A DNA stretch of 64,000 nucleotides from Shimia_B sp038525525 (GTDB lineage Bacteria > Pseudomonadota > Alphaproteobacteria > Rhodobacterales > Rhodobacteraceae), in the NCBI GenBank assembly GCA_038525525.1, contig JBCBHO010000001.1, forward strand, positions 310,001 through 374,000. Reading direction: 5' to 3'. Of this stretch, positions 8,121 through 16,270 are shown in pieces. The position numbers and the translations under genes were made by a program. The notes under the pieces are model-generated. The model was given only the letters and a program-made list of their open reading frames with translations, searched no databases and was not told the DNA's origin. Position 1 is the first letter of the stretch; the number at the start of each line of letters is the position of its first letter.

Positions 8121-10073
8121 ATGCTGGATGAGAGCCAAAAAACCTACGCCCCCTCCCCCGATTTCGTGGCCAAGGCCCATGCCGACGAGGCGACCTACGA
8201 GGAGATGTATGCCGCCTCCATGGCCGATCCCGATGCGTTCTGGGCCGAGCACGGCAAGCGCTTGGACTGGATCAAGCCTTTCACGAAGGTGAAGAACTCG
8301 ACGTTCGCGCATCCGGACGTCTCCATCAAATGGTACGAAGACGGGACGCTCAACGTCGCGGCCAATTGCATCGACAGGCATCTGGAAAAAAGGGGCGACC
8401 AGACGGCGATCATCTGGGAGGCAGACGACCCGAACCTTTCAAAGCAAATTACCTACCGCGAGCTTCACGAGCAGGTTTGCAAGCTCTCGAACGTCTATAA
8501 ATCGCTCGGCGTGGGCCGCGGCGACCGCGTCGTGCTCTACATGCCGATGATCCCGGAAGCGGCCTATGCCATGCTGGCCTGCGCGCGGATCGGTGCGATC
8601 CATTCCATCGTCTTCGGGGGCTTCTCCCCTGATGCCCTGGCGGCACGCATCTCCGGCTGCGAAGCGTCCCTCGTCGTGACCGCAGACCAAGCGCCGCGCG
8701 GAGGGCGGAACACCCCGCTCAAAGCCAATGCCGACAAGGCCATGGAAAGCTGCGGTGACGTACCCATGCTCGTCGTCGCGCGCACCGGCGAAGGCCCGGG
8801 CATGAAAGAGGGACGCGATCATTCGTACGAGGCGCTCATGGCGGACGCCTCCGCCGACTGCCCGCCCGAGGAGATGAACGCCGAAGACCCTCTCTTCATT
8901 CTCTACACGTCCGGCTCAACGGGTCAGCCCAAGGGCGTGCAGCATTGCACGGGCGGGTATCTCGTCTACGCCTCGATGACGCACCAATACACGTTCGATT
9001 ACCACGACGGGGACATCTTCTGGTGCACCGCTGACGTGGGCTGGGTGACCGGCCACAGCTACATCGTCTATGGCCCGCTCGCCAACGGCGCCACCACGCT
9101 CATGTTCGAAGGCGTGCCCACCTATCCCGATGCGGGCCGTTTCTGGGCCGTCTGTGAAAAGCACAAGGTCAATCAGTTCTACACCGCGCCCACCGCCATC
9201 CGCGCGCTCATGGGGCAAGGCAACGGCTTCGTGGAGAAATACGACCTCAGCGATCTCAAGATCCTGGGAACGGTGGGGGAGCCCATCAACCCGGAAGCGT
9301 GGAACTGGTACAACGACATTGTGGGCAAGGGAAAATGCCCCATCGTCGACACGTGGTGGCAGACAGAGACAGGCGGGCACATGATGACCCCCCTGCCCGG
9401 CGCCCACGCGACGAAGCCCGGCAGCGCCATGAAGCCCTTCTTCGGCGTCAAGCCCGTCGTGCTCGAGCCCACCACGGGCGAGGTCATAGAGGGCAACGGC
9501 GTCGAGGGCGTGCTCTGCATCGCCGATAGCTGGCCCGGGCAGATGCGCACGGTCTACGGCGACCACGAGCGCTTCGTGAAAACCTACTTCTCGGACTACA
9601 AGGGATACTATTTCGCCGGCGACGGCTGCCGCCGCGATGCCGACGGGGATTACTGGATCACCGGCCGCGTCGATGACGTCATCAACGTGTCGGGCCACCG
9701 CATGGGCACCGCGGAAGTGGAGTCCGCGCTTGTGGCGCACAAGAAGGTTTCCGAGGCCGCGGTGGTCGGCTACCCGCACGAGATCAAGGGACAGGGCATT
9801 TACTGCTACGTGACGCTGATGTCGGGCGAAGAGCCTTCGGACGAGCTTCGCGCGGAACTCCAGACCTGGGTGCGCAAAGAAATCGGGCCCATTGCCAAGC
9901 CGGACCTGATCCAATGGGCGCCCGGCCTGCCAAAGACGCGTTCGGGCAAGATCATGAGGCGCATCCTGCGCAAGATCGCGGAAAACGATTTCGGAGCGCT
10001 CGGGGACACTTCCACGCTCGCCGATCCCGCGGTCGTCGACGACCTCATCGAAAACCGCCAAAACCGCAGCTGA
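8121..10073 (+). CDS. acsA: Acetyl-CoA synthetase
   Basis: 650 residues, the usual length. The enzyme makes acetyl-CoA from acetate, ATP and CoA through acetyl-adenylate in the cytoplasm. Adenylation motif YTSGSTGQPKG lies near residue 263, with VGWVTGHSYIVYGPL and DTWWQTETGGH following in family order. The C-terminal PKTRSGKIMRR contains Lys610, the residue that is reversibly acetylated in Acs enzymes. An AAGGAG ribosome site precedes the ATG. The position downstream of a carboxylate-sensing-like regulator block and an importer suggests co-regulated acetate or short-acid use. Propionyl-CoA synthetase is less likely, given the close match to Acs signatures. Confidence 0.97.
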   Translation: MLDESQKTYAPSPDFVAKAHADEATYEEMYAASMADPDAFWAEHGKRLDWIKPFTKVKNSTFAHPDVSIKWYEDGTLNVAANCIDRHLEKRGDQTAIIWEADDPNLSKQITYRELHEQVCKLSNVYKSLGVGRGDRVVLYMPMIPEAAYAMLACARIGAIHSIVFGGFSPDALAARISGCEASLVVTADQAPRGGRNTPLKANADKAMESCGDVPMLVVARTGEGPGMKEGRDHSYEALMADASADCPPEEMNAEDPLFILYTSGSTGQPKGVQHCTGGYLVYASMTHQYTFDYHDGDIFWCTADVGWVTGHSYIVYGPLANGATTLMFEGVPTYPDAGRFWAVCEKHKVNQFYTAPTAIRALMGQGNGFVEKYDLSDLKILGTVGEPINPEAWNWYNDIVGKGKCPIVDTWWQTETGGHMMTPLPGAHATKPGSAMKPFFGVKPVVLEPTTGEVIEGNGVEGVLCIADSWPGQMRTVYGDHERFVKTYFSDYKGYYFAGDGCRRDADGDYWITGRVDDVINVSGHRMGTAEVESALVAHKKVSEAAVVGYPHEIKGQGIYCYVTLMSGEEPSDELRAELQTWVRKEIGPIAKPDLIQWAPGLPKTRSGKIMRRILRKIAENDFGALGDTSTLADPAVVDDLIENRQNRS

Positions 10074-10090
10074 ACTGCCGAAGCTGCGGC

Positions 10091-10146
10091 GACCACAAAC
10101 CGTGGTCTCAAGAAGCCCCTTCCCGTCCCCTGGGAAGGGGCCTTTT
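10091..10146 (+). terminator. Double hairpin terminator after acsA
   Basis: A small hairpin GACCAC-N5-GTGGTC (10091-10107) is followed by a strong one, GCCCCTTCCC-N7-GGGAAGGGGC (10115-10141), and then by TTTTCTTTT starting at 10143. The second is a convincing Rho-independent terminator. Confidence 0.9.
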
Positions 10147-10281
10147 CTTTTCCGCCAAAGTCCCTTGCTGAGAGTGCGAGGGCTTCAGGACCGCGATACG
10201 CTCCGCCCCTTCCCCTCAAGTGCACCTTGTTCTATAGCGCGAAAAACGCCACGTAAGGCCAAGAAGAACGCGTGAGGGGCA

Positions 10282-10827
10282 ATGACCAAGGACAATCTCG
10301 ACGGCGATGTCGCCTTCATCAAGGCGCTGGCAGAGCTCCTGAAGGCCAATGAGCTCACGGAACTCGAAGTCACCCGCGCCTATGGCCAAGATGACAGTCT
10401 CAACGTGCGTGTGAGCCGCGCTGGCCTCGACGTCGGCCGCGCGGGAGGGAGCGAAAACATGGGTGCTCTTCTGGCAGCACTGAATGCGGCGCAGTCGGCC
10501 GCGCCAGCTCCGGCGGCGGCTGCCGCGCAAGTCCAGCAGGCGCCAGCGCCGGCTTCGGCCGCTTCGGGCGGGAACGAGGATCCGGCCAGCCATCCGGGCG
10601 CCGTCACCTCCCCCATGGTCGGGACCGCATACTTGCAGTCCGAGCCCGGCGCACCCGCATTCGTGGCGCAGGGTCAGACGGTGAAAGAAGGCGACACGAT
10701 CCTCATCATCGAGGCCATGAAAACGATGAACCAGATCCCGGCACCGCGCTCCGGAAAGGTCACCCGCATTCTCGTGGATGATGGCGCCCCCGTGGAGTAC
10801 GGCGCGCCCCTGATGATCATCGAGTGA
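10282..10827 (+). CDS. accB: Biotin carboxyl carrier protein of acetyl-CoA carboxylase
   Basis: 181 residues. It carries the biotin that is carboxylated by AccC and then delivers the carboxyl group for malonyl-CoA synthesis. The N-terminal region (about 1-70) is followed by an Ala/Pro-rich linker (about 72-105) and a biotinyl domain ending the protein, with Lys147 in EAMKTMN as the biotin site. An AGGGG ribosome site precedes the ATG. Its stop codon overlaps the accC start (TGATG), which indicates translational coupling. A promoter with TATAGC near 10233 is possible but not convincing. Confidence 0.97.
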   Translation: MTKDNLDGDVAFIKALAELLKANELTELEVTRAYGQDDSLNVRVSRAGLDVGRAGGSENMGALLAALNAAQSAAPAPAAAAAQVQQAPAPASAASGGNEDPASHPGAVTSPMVGTAYLQSEPGAPAFVAQGQTVKEGDTILIIEAMKTMNQIPAPRSGKVTRILVDDGAPVEYGAPLMIIE

Positions 10828-12170
10828 TGTTTCAGAAAGTCCTGATCGCTAACCGAGGCGAAATCGCCCTCCGCGTCATCCGCGCTTGCCGGGAGATGGG
10901 CATCGCCTCGGTCGCCGTCCATTCCACGGCCGATGCAGACGCCATGCATGTGCGCATGGCCGACGAAGCGATCTGCATCGGGCCCGCGCCATCGCCGAAA
11001 AGCTACCTGAATATCGCGGCCATCATCTCGGCAGCAGAGATCACCGGCGCGGACGCGATCCATCCCGGGTACGGCTTCCTGAGCGAGAACGAGGCGTTTG
11101 CACAAGCGCTCGAGGATCACGGCATCACTTTCATCGGTCCCAAGGCCGAACATATCCGCGTCATGGGTGACAAGATCACCGCGAAGGACACGATGAAAGC
11201 GCTCGGCGTCCCGTGCGTGCCGGGCTCGGACGGCGGCGTGGCCGATGTCGAAGCCGCGCTCAAGATCGGCGCGGAGGCGGGGTATCCCGTTATCGTGAAG
11301 GCCACCGCCGGCGGCGGTGGGCGCGGCATGAAGGTCGCGCGCTCCGAAAGCGAGCTCGAGACGGCATTCCGCACCGCACGCTCGGAGGCAAAAGCCGCCT
11401 TCGGCAACGACGAAGTCTACATCGAGAAATACCTGACCACGCCACGCCACATCGAGATCCAGGTGTTCGGCGACGGAAATGGCGGCGCCGTGCATCTCGG
11501 AGAGCGTGACTGCTCGCTGCAACGGCGGCACCAGAAGGTCTTCGAAGAGGCGCCAGGCCCCGCCATCAGCGCCGACGAGCGGGCGCGCATCGGTAAGATC
11601 TGCGCCGATGCCGTGGCAAAGATCAACTACACCGGCGCGGGCACCATCGAATTCCTCTACGAGAATGGCGAGTTCTACTTCATCGAGATGAACACGCGCT
11701 TGCAGGTCGAACACCCTGTAACGGAAGCCATTTTTGGCGTGGACCTCGTGCGCGAGCAGATCCGCGTGGCCGAGGGCCTGCCGCTTTCTTTCACGCAGGA
11801 CGACCTGACAATCAATGGCCACGCCATCGAGGTGAGGATCAACGCAGAGACGTTCCCCGCCTTCGCGCCGCGACCGGGCCGCATCACGCAGTACCACGCG
11901 CCGGGCGGGCTGGGCGTGCGCATGGATAGCGCGCTCTACGACGGCTACATGATCCCTCCGCATTACGACTCGCTCATCGGTAAGCTCATCGTTCACGGGC
12001 GCGACCGGCCCGAGGCGCTCGCCCGTCTCAATCGCGCACTTGGTGAGTTGATCGTCGATGGGGTGGAGACCACGGTGCCGCTCTTCCACGCGCTCCTCGC
12101 GGAGGACGATATCCATGCCGGTGACTACACGATCCACTGGCTGGAGAAGTGGTTGGAGAAGGTCGGCTAG
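10827..12170 (+). CDS. accC: Biotin carboxylase subunit of acetyl-CoA carboxylase
   Basis: 447 residues, close to the 449 of Escherichia coli AccC. Biotin carboxylase/ATP-grasp signatures are in order: FQKVLIANRGEIALRVIRAC at the N-terminus, HPGYGFLSEN, the glycine-rich ATP loop KATAGGGGRGMK, and EMNTRLQVEHPVTE. It carboxylates biotin on AccB using bicarbonate and ATP. The ATG at 10827 overlaps the accB stop by one base; an in-frame GTG one codon earlier is less likely. It is followed by aat, an arrangement I recall as conserved in Rhodobacterales. Confidence 0.97.
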   Translation: MFQKVLIANRGEIALRVIRACREMGIASVAVHSTADADAMHVRMADEAICIGPAPSPKSYLNIAAIISAAEITGADAIHPGYGFLSENEAFAQALEDHGITFIGPKAEHIRVMGDKITAKDTMKALGVPCVPGSDGGVADVEAALKIGAEAGYPVIVKATAGGGGRGMKVARSESELETAFRTARSEAKAAFGNDEVYIEKYLTTPRHIEIQVFGDGNGGAVHLGERDCSLQRRHQKVFEEAPGPAISADERARIGKICADAVAKINYTGAGTIEFLYENGEFYFIEMNTRLQVEHPVTEAIFGVDLVREQIRVAEGLPLSFTQDDLTINGHAIEVRINAETFPAFAPRPGRITQYHAPGGLGVRMDSALYDGYMIPPHYDSLIGKLIVHGRDRPEALARLNRALGELIVDGVETTVPLFHALLAEDDIHAGDYTIHWLEKWLEKVG

Positions 12171-12240
12171 GCTTTAGTCGCTTTTCAAAATAATCTGAGC
12201 TACGCTTTCCGAGTGCCAATTGTCCGCTCGGCCTACAGAC

Positions 12241-12888
12241 ATGCGTGATGACGTGCTCCTGACGCCCGACCTTTTGTTGCGGGCCTATCAAGTTGGGATT
12301 TTTCCCATGTCGGAAGCGCGCCATTCCGCCACCCTCTTCTGGGTGGATCCGGAGCGCCGCGGCGTGATGCCCCTCGACAAGCTGCACATTTCCCGGAGCC
12401 TGAAGCGCACTTTGCGTCGCGGCGGCTACGACATTCGCGTAAACACGGATTTCTCCGGGGTCGTGGAAGGCTGCGCCGACAGGCAGGAAACATGGATCAA
12501 CGAGGAGCTGCGCCTTCTCTACCTCGATCTCTTTCTGAGCGGGCATGCCCATTCCATGGAAGTCTGGGATGATGAGGGGCTCCGCGGTGGCATCTTCGGC
12601 GTGGCCATCGGCGGTGCGTTTTTCGGAGAGAGCATGTTCTCTGCGCGGACGAACGGATCCAAGATCGCGATGGTGTACCTCGTGGACCGGCTCGTGCGCG
12701 CGGGCTTCACCCTCTTTGACACGCAGTTCATTACCGATCACCTCGCCTCGCTGGGCGCGATCGAAATCAAGCGGAGTGCCTACCGGCGCGCCCTGACCAG
12801 GGCCTTGTCAACGAACGCGGATTTCATGGCCGTGCCGGGGCCCGCGAGCGCTCAGGATGTCCTACAGCGGATGACCCAGACGTCGTAG
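12241..12888 (+). CDS. aat: Leucyl/phenylalanyl-tRNA-protein transferase
   Basis: 215 residues. The enzyme adds Leu or Phe from aminoacyl-tRNA to proteins with N-terminal Arg or Lys, marking them for ClpAP through the N-end rule. Family landmarks are LLRAYQVGIFPMSE, FWVDPERRGVMPLDKLHISRSLKR, GGIFGVAIGGAFFGESMFS, and DTQFITDHLASLGAIEI. The ATG at 12241 is preferred to an upstream TTG because the conserved N-terminus starts there. Its 3' end overlaps the convergent DUF2155 gene by 37 bases. The nearby clpX and clpP fit a proteolysis theme, though ClpAP rather than ClpXP uses this tag. Confidence 0.95.
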   Translation: MRDDVLLTPDLLLRAYQVGIFPMSEARHSATLFWVDPERRGVMPLDKLHISRSLKRTLRRGGYDIRVNTDFSGVVEGCADRQETWINEELRLLYLDLFLSGHAHSMEVWDDEGLRGGIFGVAIGGAFFGESMFSARTNGSKIAMVYLVDRLVRAGFTLFDTQFITDHLASLGAIEIKRSAYRRALTRALSTNADFMAVPGPASAQDVLQRMTQTS

Positions 12889-13235
12889 CGTCCGTGATCC
12901 ATGGCGTTGAGGGCCGGCGAGGACGCGATCATCCACCCGGCAAAGATCTCTTGAGCGGCGGCTTGGTCTTCGACGCGCAGAAAGGCGTAGGCGTCACCGG
13001 CTGGGTTGCCCGTGGGATACCGGCACTCTTCCAGCAGAATGTCTATTTGTCCGAGCCGCGCCGATTGCCCGATCCCCAGATCTACGTCGGAAAGCTCGCC
13101 GGTCACGCGATCAAGGAGCCGAATGGTGGCGCCCTGCCCCAGGCTCGCCTCTTGCGCGGCGACGCCTCCGGCGAGCGACAGGGCCGCCACTGCCACGAGA
13201 CGTGACCCGAATTTGGCTTGGGGCGGTTTCGTCAT
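12852..13235 (-). CDS. DUF2155 family exported protein
   Basis: 127 residues. The N-terminus from the ATG at 13235 is a signal peptide (basic, then VAVAALSLAGGVAAQ), pointing to the periplasm. The mature part matches the DUF2155 pattern: TIRLLDRVTGELSDVDLGIGQSARLGQIDILLEECRYP, two cysteines, then AFLRVEDQ and IFAGWMIASSPALNAMDHGRYDVWVIRC. Function is unknown. The start was moved from an upstream frame because of the signal peptide. The conserved position beside aat and acc genes in related bacteria, as I recall it, suggests an envelope role. It overlaps the end of aat on the other strand. Confidence 0.88.
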   Translation of the reverse strand: MTKPPQAKFGSRLVAVAALSLAGGVAAQEASLGQGATIRLLDRVTGELSDVDLGIGQSARLGQIDILLEECRYPTGNPAGDAYAFLRVEDQAAAQEIFAGWMIASSPALNAMDHGRYDVWVIRCRTS

Positions 13236-13275
13236 TCCCGACACCTGACCTCGAGCGCGGTACAGCCTCGGCGGC

Positions 13276-14535
13276 TTATCCCGCCGTCGCGGGCTCCTTG
13301 GCATCCGCGTGGATCATCAGGGGCGCGGCTTCTGCCGTGACCGCTTCCTCGTTCACCACGACCTCGGTCACGCTCTCCATGCCGGGGAGATCAAACATCG
13401 TGTCGAGCAGGATACCCTCGAGAATGGACCGCAGGCCACGGGCACCGGTCTTCCGCTCGATCGCTTTCTTGGCGATGGCACGCAGCGCATCTTCGGTGAA
13501 GGTCAGTTGCGTGTCCTCGAGATCGAAGAGGCGCTGGTACTGCTTTACAAGCGCGTTCTTCGGCTCGGTGAGGATGGTGACAAGCGCATCTTCATCGAGG
13601 TCTTCCAGCGTGGCGATGACGGGCAGGCGGCCGACGAATTCCGGGATGAGGCCGAACTTCAGGAGGTCCTCCGGCTCAAGATCCTGGAAGAGGTCACCGG
13701 TGCCGCGGTCGTCATTGTCCTTCACATCCGCGCCGAAGCCGATGGACGTGCCCTTGCCGCGCTGTGCGATGATCTTGTCGAGGCCCGCGAAGGCACCACC
13801 GACGATGAAAAGGATGTTGGTCGTGTCGACCTGCAGGAACTCCTGCTGGGGATGCTTGCGCCCCCCCTGCGGCGGCACGCTCGCAACGGTGCCTTCCATG
13901 ATCTTGAGCAGAGCCTGCTGCACGCCCTCGCCGGACACGTCCCGCGTGATCGACGGGTTGTCGGACTTCCGCGTGATCTTGTCGACCTCGTCGATATAGA
14001 CGATCCCGCGCTGCGCGCGTTCGACGTTGTACTCCGAAGCCTGCAGCAGCTTCAGGATGATATTCTCCACGTCCTCGCCAACATAACCCGCTTCGGTGAG
14101 CGTCGTGGCGTCGGCCATCGTGAACGGCACGTCGAGGATGCGTGCGAGCGTCTGCGCGAGCAGCGTTTTGCCGCAGCCGGTGGGGCCAACGAGCATGATG
14201 TTGGACTTCGCGAGCTCGATGTCCGTGCTCTTCTGCGCGTGATTGAGGCGCTTGTAGTGGTTGTGCACGGCCACCGAGAGCACCCGCTTCGCCACCGGCT
14301 GCCCGATGACGTAATCATCGAGCACTTCGCAGATCTCTTTCGGCGTGGGCACACCATCCGCGGATTTCAGACCGGAGGATTTCGTCTCCTCTCGGATAAT
14401 GTCCATGCAAAGCTCGACGCATTCATCGCAGATGAACACGGTCGGCCCGGCGATGAGCTTGCGCACCTCGTGCTGTGACTTCCCGCAGAAGCTACAATAC
14501 AGGGTGTTTTTGCTGTCGCCCGAATTGCTTGCCAT
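13276..14535 (-). CDS. clpX: ClpX, ATP-dependent unfoldase subunit of ClpXP
   Basis: 419 residues. The N-terminal zinc domain has four cysteines (YCSFCGK and FICDECVELC). The AAA+ core has Walker A GPTGCGKT, Walker B IVYIDEVDKI, and sensor and pore elements (GYVGEDVEN). The C-terminal small domain ends in an Ala/Glu-rich tail. ClpX recognises substrates, unfolds them and feeds them to ClpP. The ATG at 14535 has a GGAAGGA ribosome site and matches the family N-terminus MASNSGDSKNTLYC. It lies 109 bases downstream of clpP in the same direction, the usual order. Confidence 0.98.
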   Translation of the reverse strand: MASNSGDSKNTLYCSFCGKSQHEVRKLIAGPTVFICDECVELCMDIIREETKSSGLKSADGVPTPKEICEVLDDYVIGQPVAKRVLSVAVHNHYKRLNHAQKSTDIELAKSNIMLVGPTGCGKTLLAQTLARILDVPFTMADATTLTEAGYVGEDVENIILKLLQASEYNVERAQRGIVYIDEVDKITRKSDNPSITRDVSGEGVQQALLKIMEGTVASVPPQGGRKHPQQEFLQVDTTNILFIVGGAFAGLDKIIAQRGKGTSIGFGADVKDNDDRGTGDLFQDLEPEDLLKFGLIPEFVGRLPVIATLEDLDEDALVTILTEPKNALVKQYQRLFDLEDTQLTFTEDALRAIAKKAIERKTGARGLRSILEGILLDTMFDLPGMESVTEVVVNEEAVTAEAAPLMIHADAKEPATAG

Positions 14536-14644
14536 CGCTCTTGTCCTTCCGGGGAATGCCCGCTCCCCAATGCGTGTGAACCGCGTAATTCTGAAGAGGG
14601 AGCCTATGGGCATCCCGCCGGAGCCACAATGGCAAAAAGCGGGA

Positions 14645-15268
14645 TCAATCCTCGCTCAGGGCCTCTGCTTTTTCGACAATTTCATCAATGTGGCCCCACT
14701 CTTTCGCTTCCTCGGGGGTCATCCACTTGTCGCGGTCCAGAGCGTCACGGACCGTCTCATAATCCTGCCCGGAATGCTTCATGTAGAGTTGGTAGAAGCG
14801 CTCCCGCGTTTTCTCGATGTGGCGTGCGGAAATCAGGATGTCCTCGGCCACGCCCTGCATGCCACCGGAGGGCTGATGGACCATGATCTCAGCGTTGGGG
14901 AGTGCAAAGCGCATGCCCGGCTCGCCGCCGATGGCAATCATCGATCCCATGGACGCGGCGAGGCCGCAGACCAACGTCGACACCTTCGGGCGGATGTATT
15001 GCATCGTGTCGTAGATGCTCATGCCTGCCGTCACCTCGCCGCCCGGCGAGTTGATGTACATCGAGATCTCTTTTTTCGGATTCTCCGCCTCGAGGTGAAG
15101 AAGCTGCGCCACCACGAGGTGGGTCATGCCCGAGTGGATCGGTCCGTTGATGAAGACGATGCGCTCCTTCAGGAGCCGCGAAAAGATGTCATAGGCCCGC
15201 TCGCCGCGGCTGGTCTGTTCGACCACCATGGGCACGAGGTTCATGTAGGTTTCACGTGGGTCGATCAT
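14645..15268 (-). CDS. clpP: ClpP, serine protease subunit of ClpXP
   Basis: 207 residues. The catalytic triad is visible: Ser106 in GLAASMGSM, His131 in MVHQPSGG, and Asp180 in DALDRDKWMTPEEA. The oligomerisation segment YINSPGGEVTAGMSIYD is intact. It forms the tetradecameric proteolytic chamber used by ClpX, and by ClpA if present elsewhere. The promoter should lie in the 168-base gap shared with the divergent ArsR-type gene. Confidence 0.98.
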   Translation of the reverse strand: MIDPRETYMNLVPMVVEQTSRGERAYDIFSRLLKERIVFINGPIHSGMTHLVVAQLLHLEAENPKKEISMYINSPGGEVTAGMSIYDTMQYIRPKVSTLVCGLAASMGSMIAIGGEPGMRFALPNAEIMVHQPSGGMQGVAEDILISARHIEKTRERFYQLYMKHSGQDYETVRDALDRDKWMTPEEAKEWGHIDEIVEKAEALSED

Positions 15269-15379
15269 GCGCTTGCCTGTCTGTGCTGAATTGGGCCTTA
15301 GCCGAAGCGGCCTAACGGAGTCTTAGTTCCGCGCCCTAGGGGCTACAAGGGCGACCGCTCCGCGCTCTGGGATGAATAT

Positions 15380-15430
15380 GTAAGCCAGCACTTACGCAAT
15401 GATGACTTATTGTCAAGATTGGCTTATAGT
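15380..15430 (+). promoter_or_regulatory. Operator-like dyads and -10 box of the ArsR-SRPBCC gene
   Basis: Two overlapping inverted repeats are seen: GTAAG-N6-CTTAC (15380-15395) and, wider apart, TAAGCCA (15381-15387) with TGGCTTA (15420-15426). A -10-like TATAGT at 15425-15430 ends six bases before the ATG at 15437, so transcription should start at or next to the start codon. This suggests a leaderless mRNA under autorepression. Confidence 0.55.
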
Positions 15431-15436
15431 GCCGCC

Positions 15437-16222
15437 ATGTCAGACTGCGCGGTCTTCGCGGCTCTTGCCGACACCAACAGGGCAGCCCTCGTCGAGCGGC
15501 TGCGCCACGGCCCCGCGCCGGTCGCGCAACTCGCTGAACCGTTGCCCATATCGCGGCCTGCCGTCTCGCAGCACCTCAAGGTGCTTGCGGAGGCGGGCCT
15601 TGTCACCTGCGTGCGCCAGGGGAACCGCCGCATCTATCGACTGTCTGCCGGCAGCCTTGCGGCACTCAAGGCCTATGCCGACGCCCTGTGGGAGGATGCC
15701 CTCGCCTCCTACGCCCATGAAGCGCAGAACCGCGCGAAGGAGCTTGCCATGTCACTGGATCCGGTCGTGAAGATCATCACTGTCCCTTTGCCTCCCGAGG
15801 AGGCATTCGAGCTCTTCACGAATGGCCTCCCCACATGGTGGCCCGTCGAAAGCCATTCCCTGTCCGCACAAGACGACGCAACACCCAAGCGCGTCACGAT
15901 CGAAGACAGGGAGTGCGGACTGATCGAGGAAACCAAGCGCGACGGAACGCGACACCCGTGGGGCACATTCACCGCGTGGGAACCGGGGCGCCGCGTGGCG
16001 ATCCGGTGGCATGTCGGGCGGCCCGAAGACGAGGCGACCTTCATCGATGTCCGTTTCGAAGCGCAGCCCAACGGCACGCGGGTCACTCTCATCCACGATG
16101 GATGGGCAGCCCTCGGCGAGACCGCCGAGAAGATCCGCGGCGGCTACTACGTGGGCTGGGACATGGTGCTCGGCCAGCGCTACATGCGCGCCTGCCAGGG
16201 CGCCATGGCATCGGCCGACTAG
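15437..16222 (+). CDS. ArsR-type regulator fused to SRPBCC (AHSA1) domain
   Basis: 261 residues in two parts. Residues 1-95 are a winged helix of ArsR type (DTNRAALVERLRHGPAPVAQLAEPLPISRPAVSQHLKVLAEAGLVTCVRQGNRRIYRL). There is no metal-binding cysteine motif, so it is not a metal sensor of the classic kind. Residues from about 105 to the end are an SRPBCC/AHSA1-like hydrophobic-pocket domain (PPEEAFELFTNGLPTWWPVESH, GGYYVGWDMVLG). One protein could therefore bind a small lipophilic ligand and DNA. No Shine-Dalgarno sequence precedes the ATG. The photolyase-like gene follows after 48 bases on the same strand and may be its target. Confidence 0.9.
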   Translation: MSDCAVFAALADTNRAALVERLRHGPAPVAQLAEPLPISRPAVSQHLKVLAEAGLVTCVRQGNRRIYRLSAGSLAALKAYADALWEDALASYAHEAQNRAKELAMSLDPVVKIITVPLPPEEAFELFTNGLPTWWPVESHSLSAQDDATPKRVTIEDRECGLIEETKRDGTRHPWGTFTAWEPGRRVAIRWHVGRPEDEATFIDVRFEAQPNGTRVTLIHDGWAALGETAEKIRGGYYVGWDMVLGQRYMRACQGAMASAD

Positions 16223-16270
16223 GCTGAGGTCGTGGCTTGACTGGGCAAGGCAGGGCCTACCTCCCTTGCC

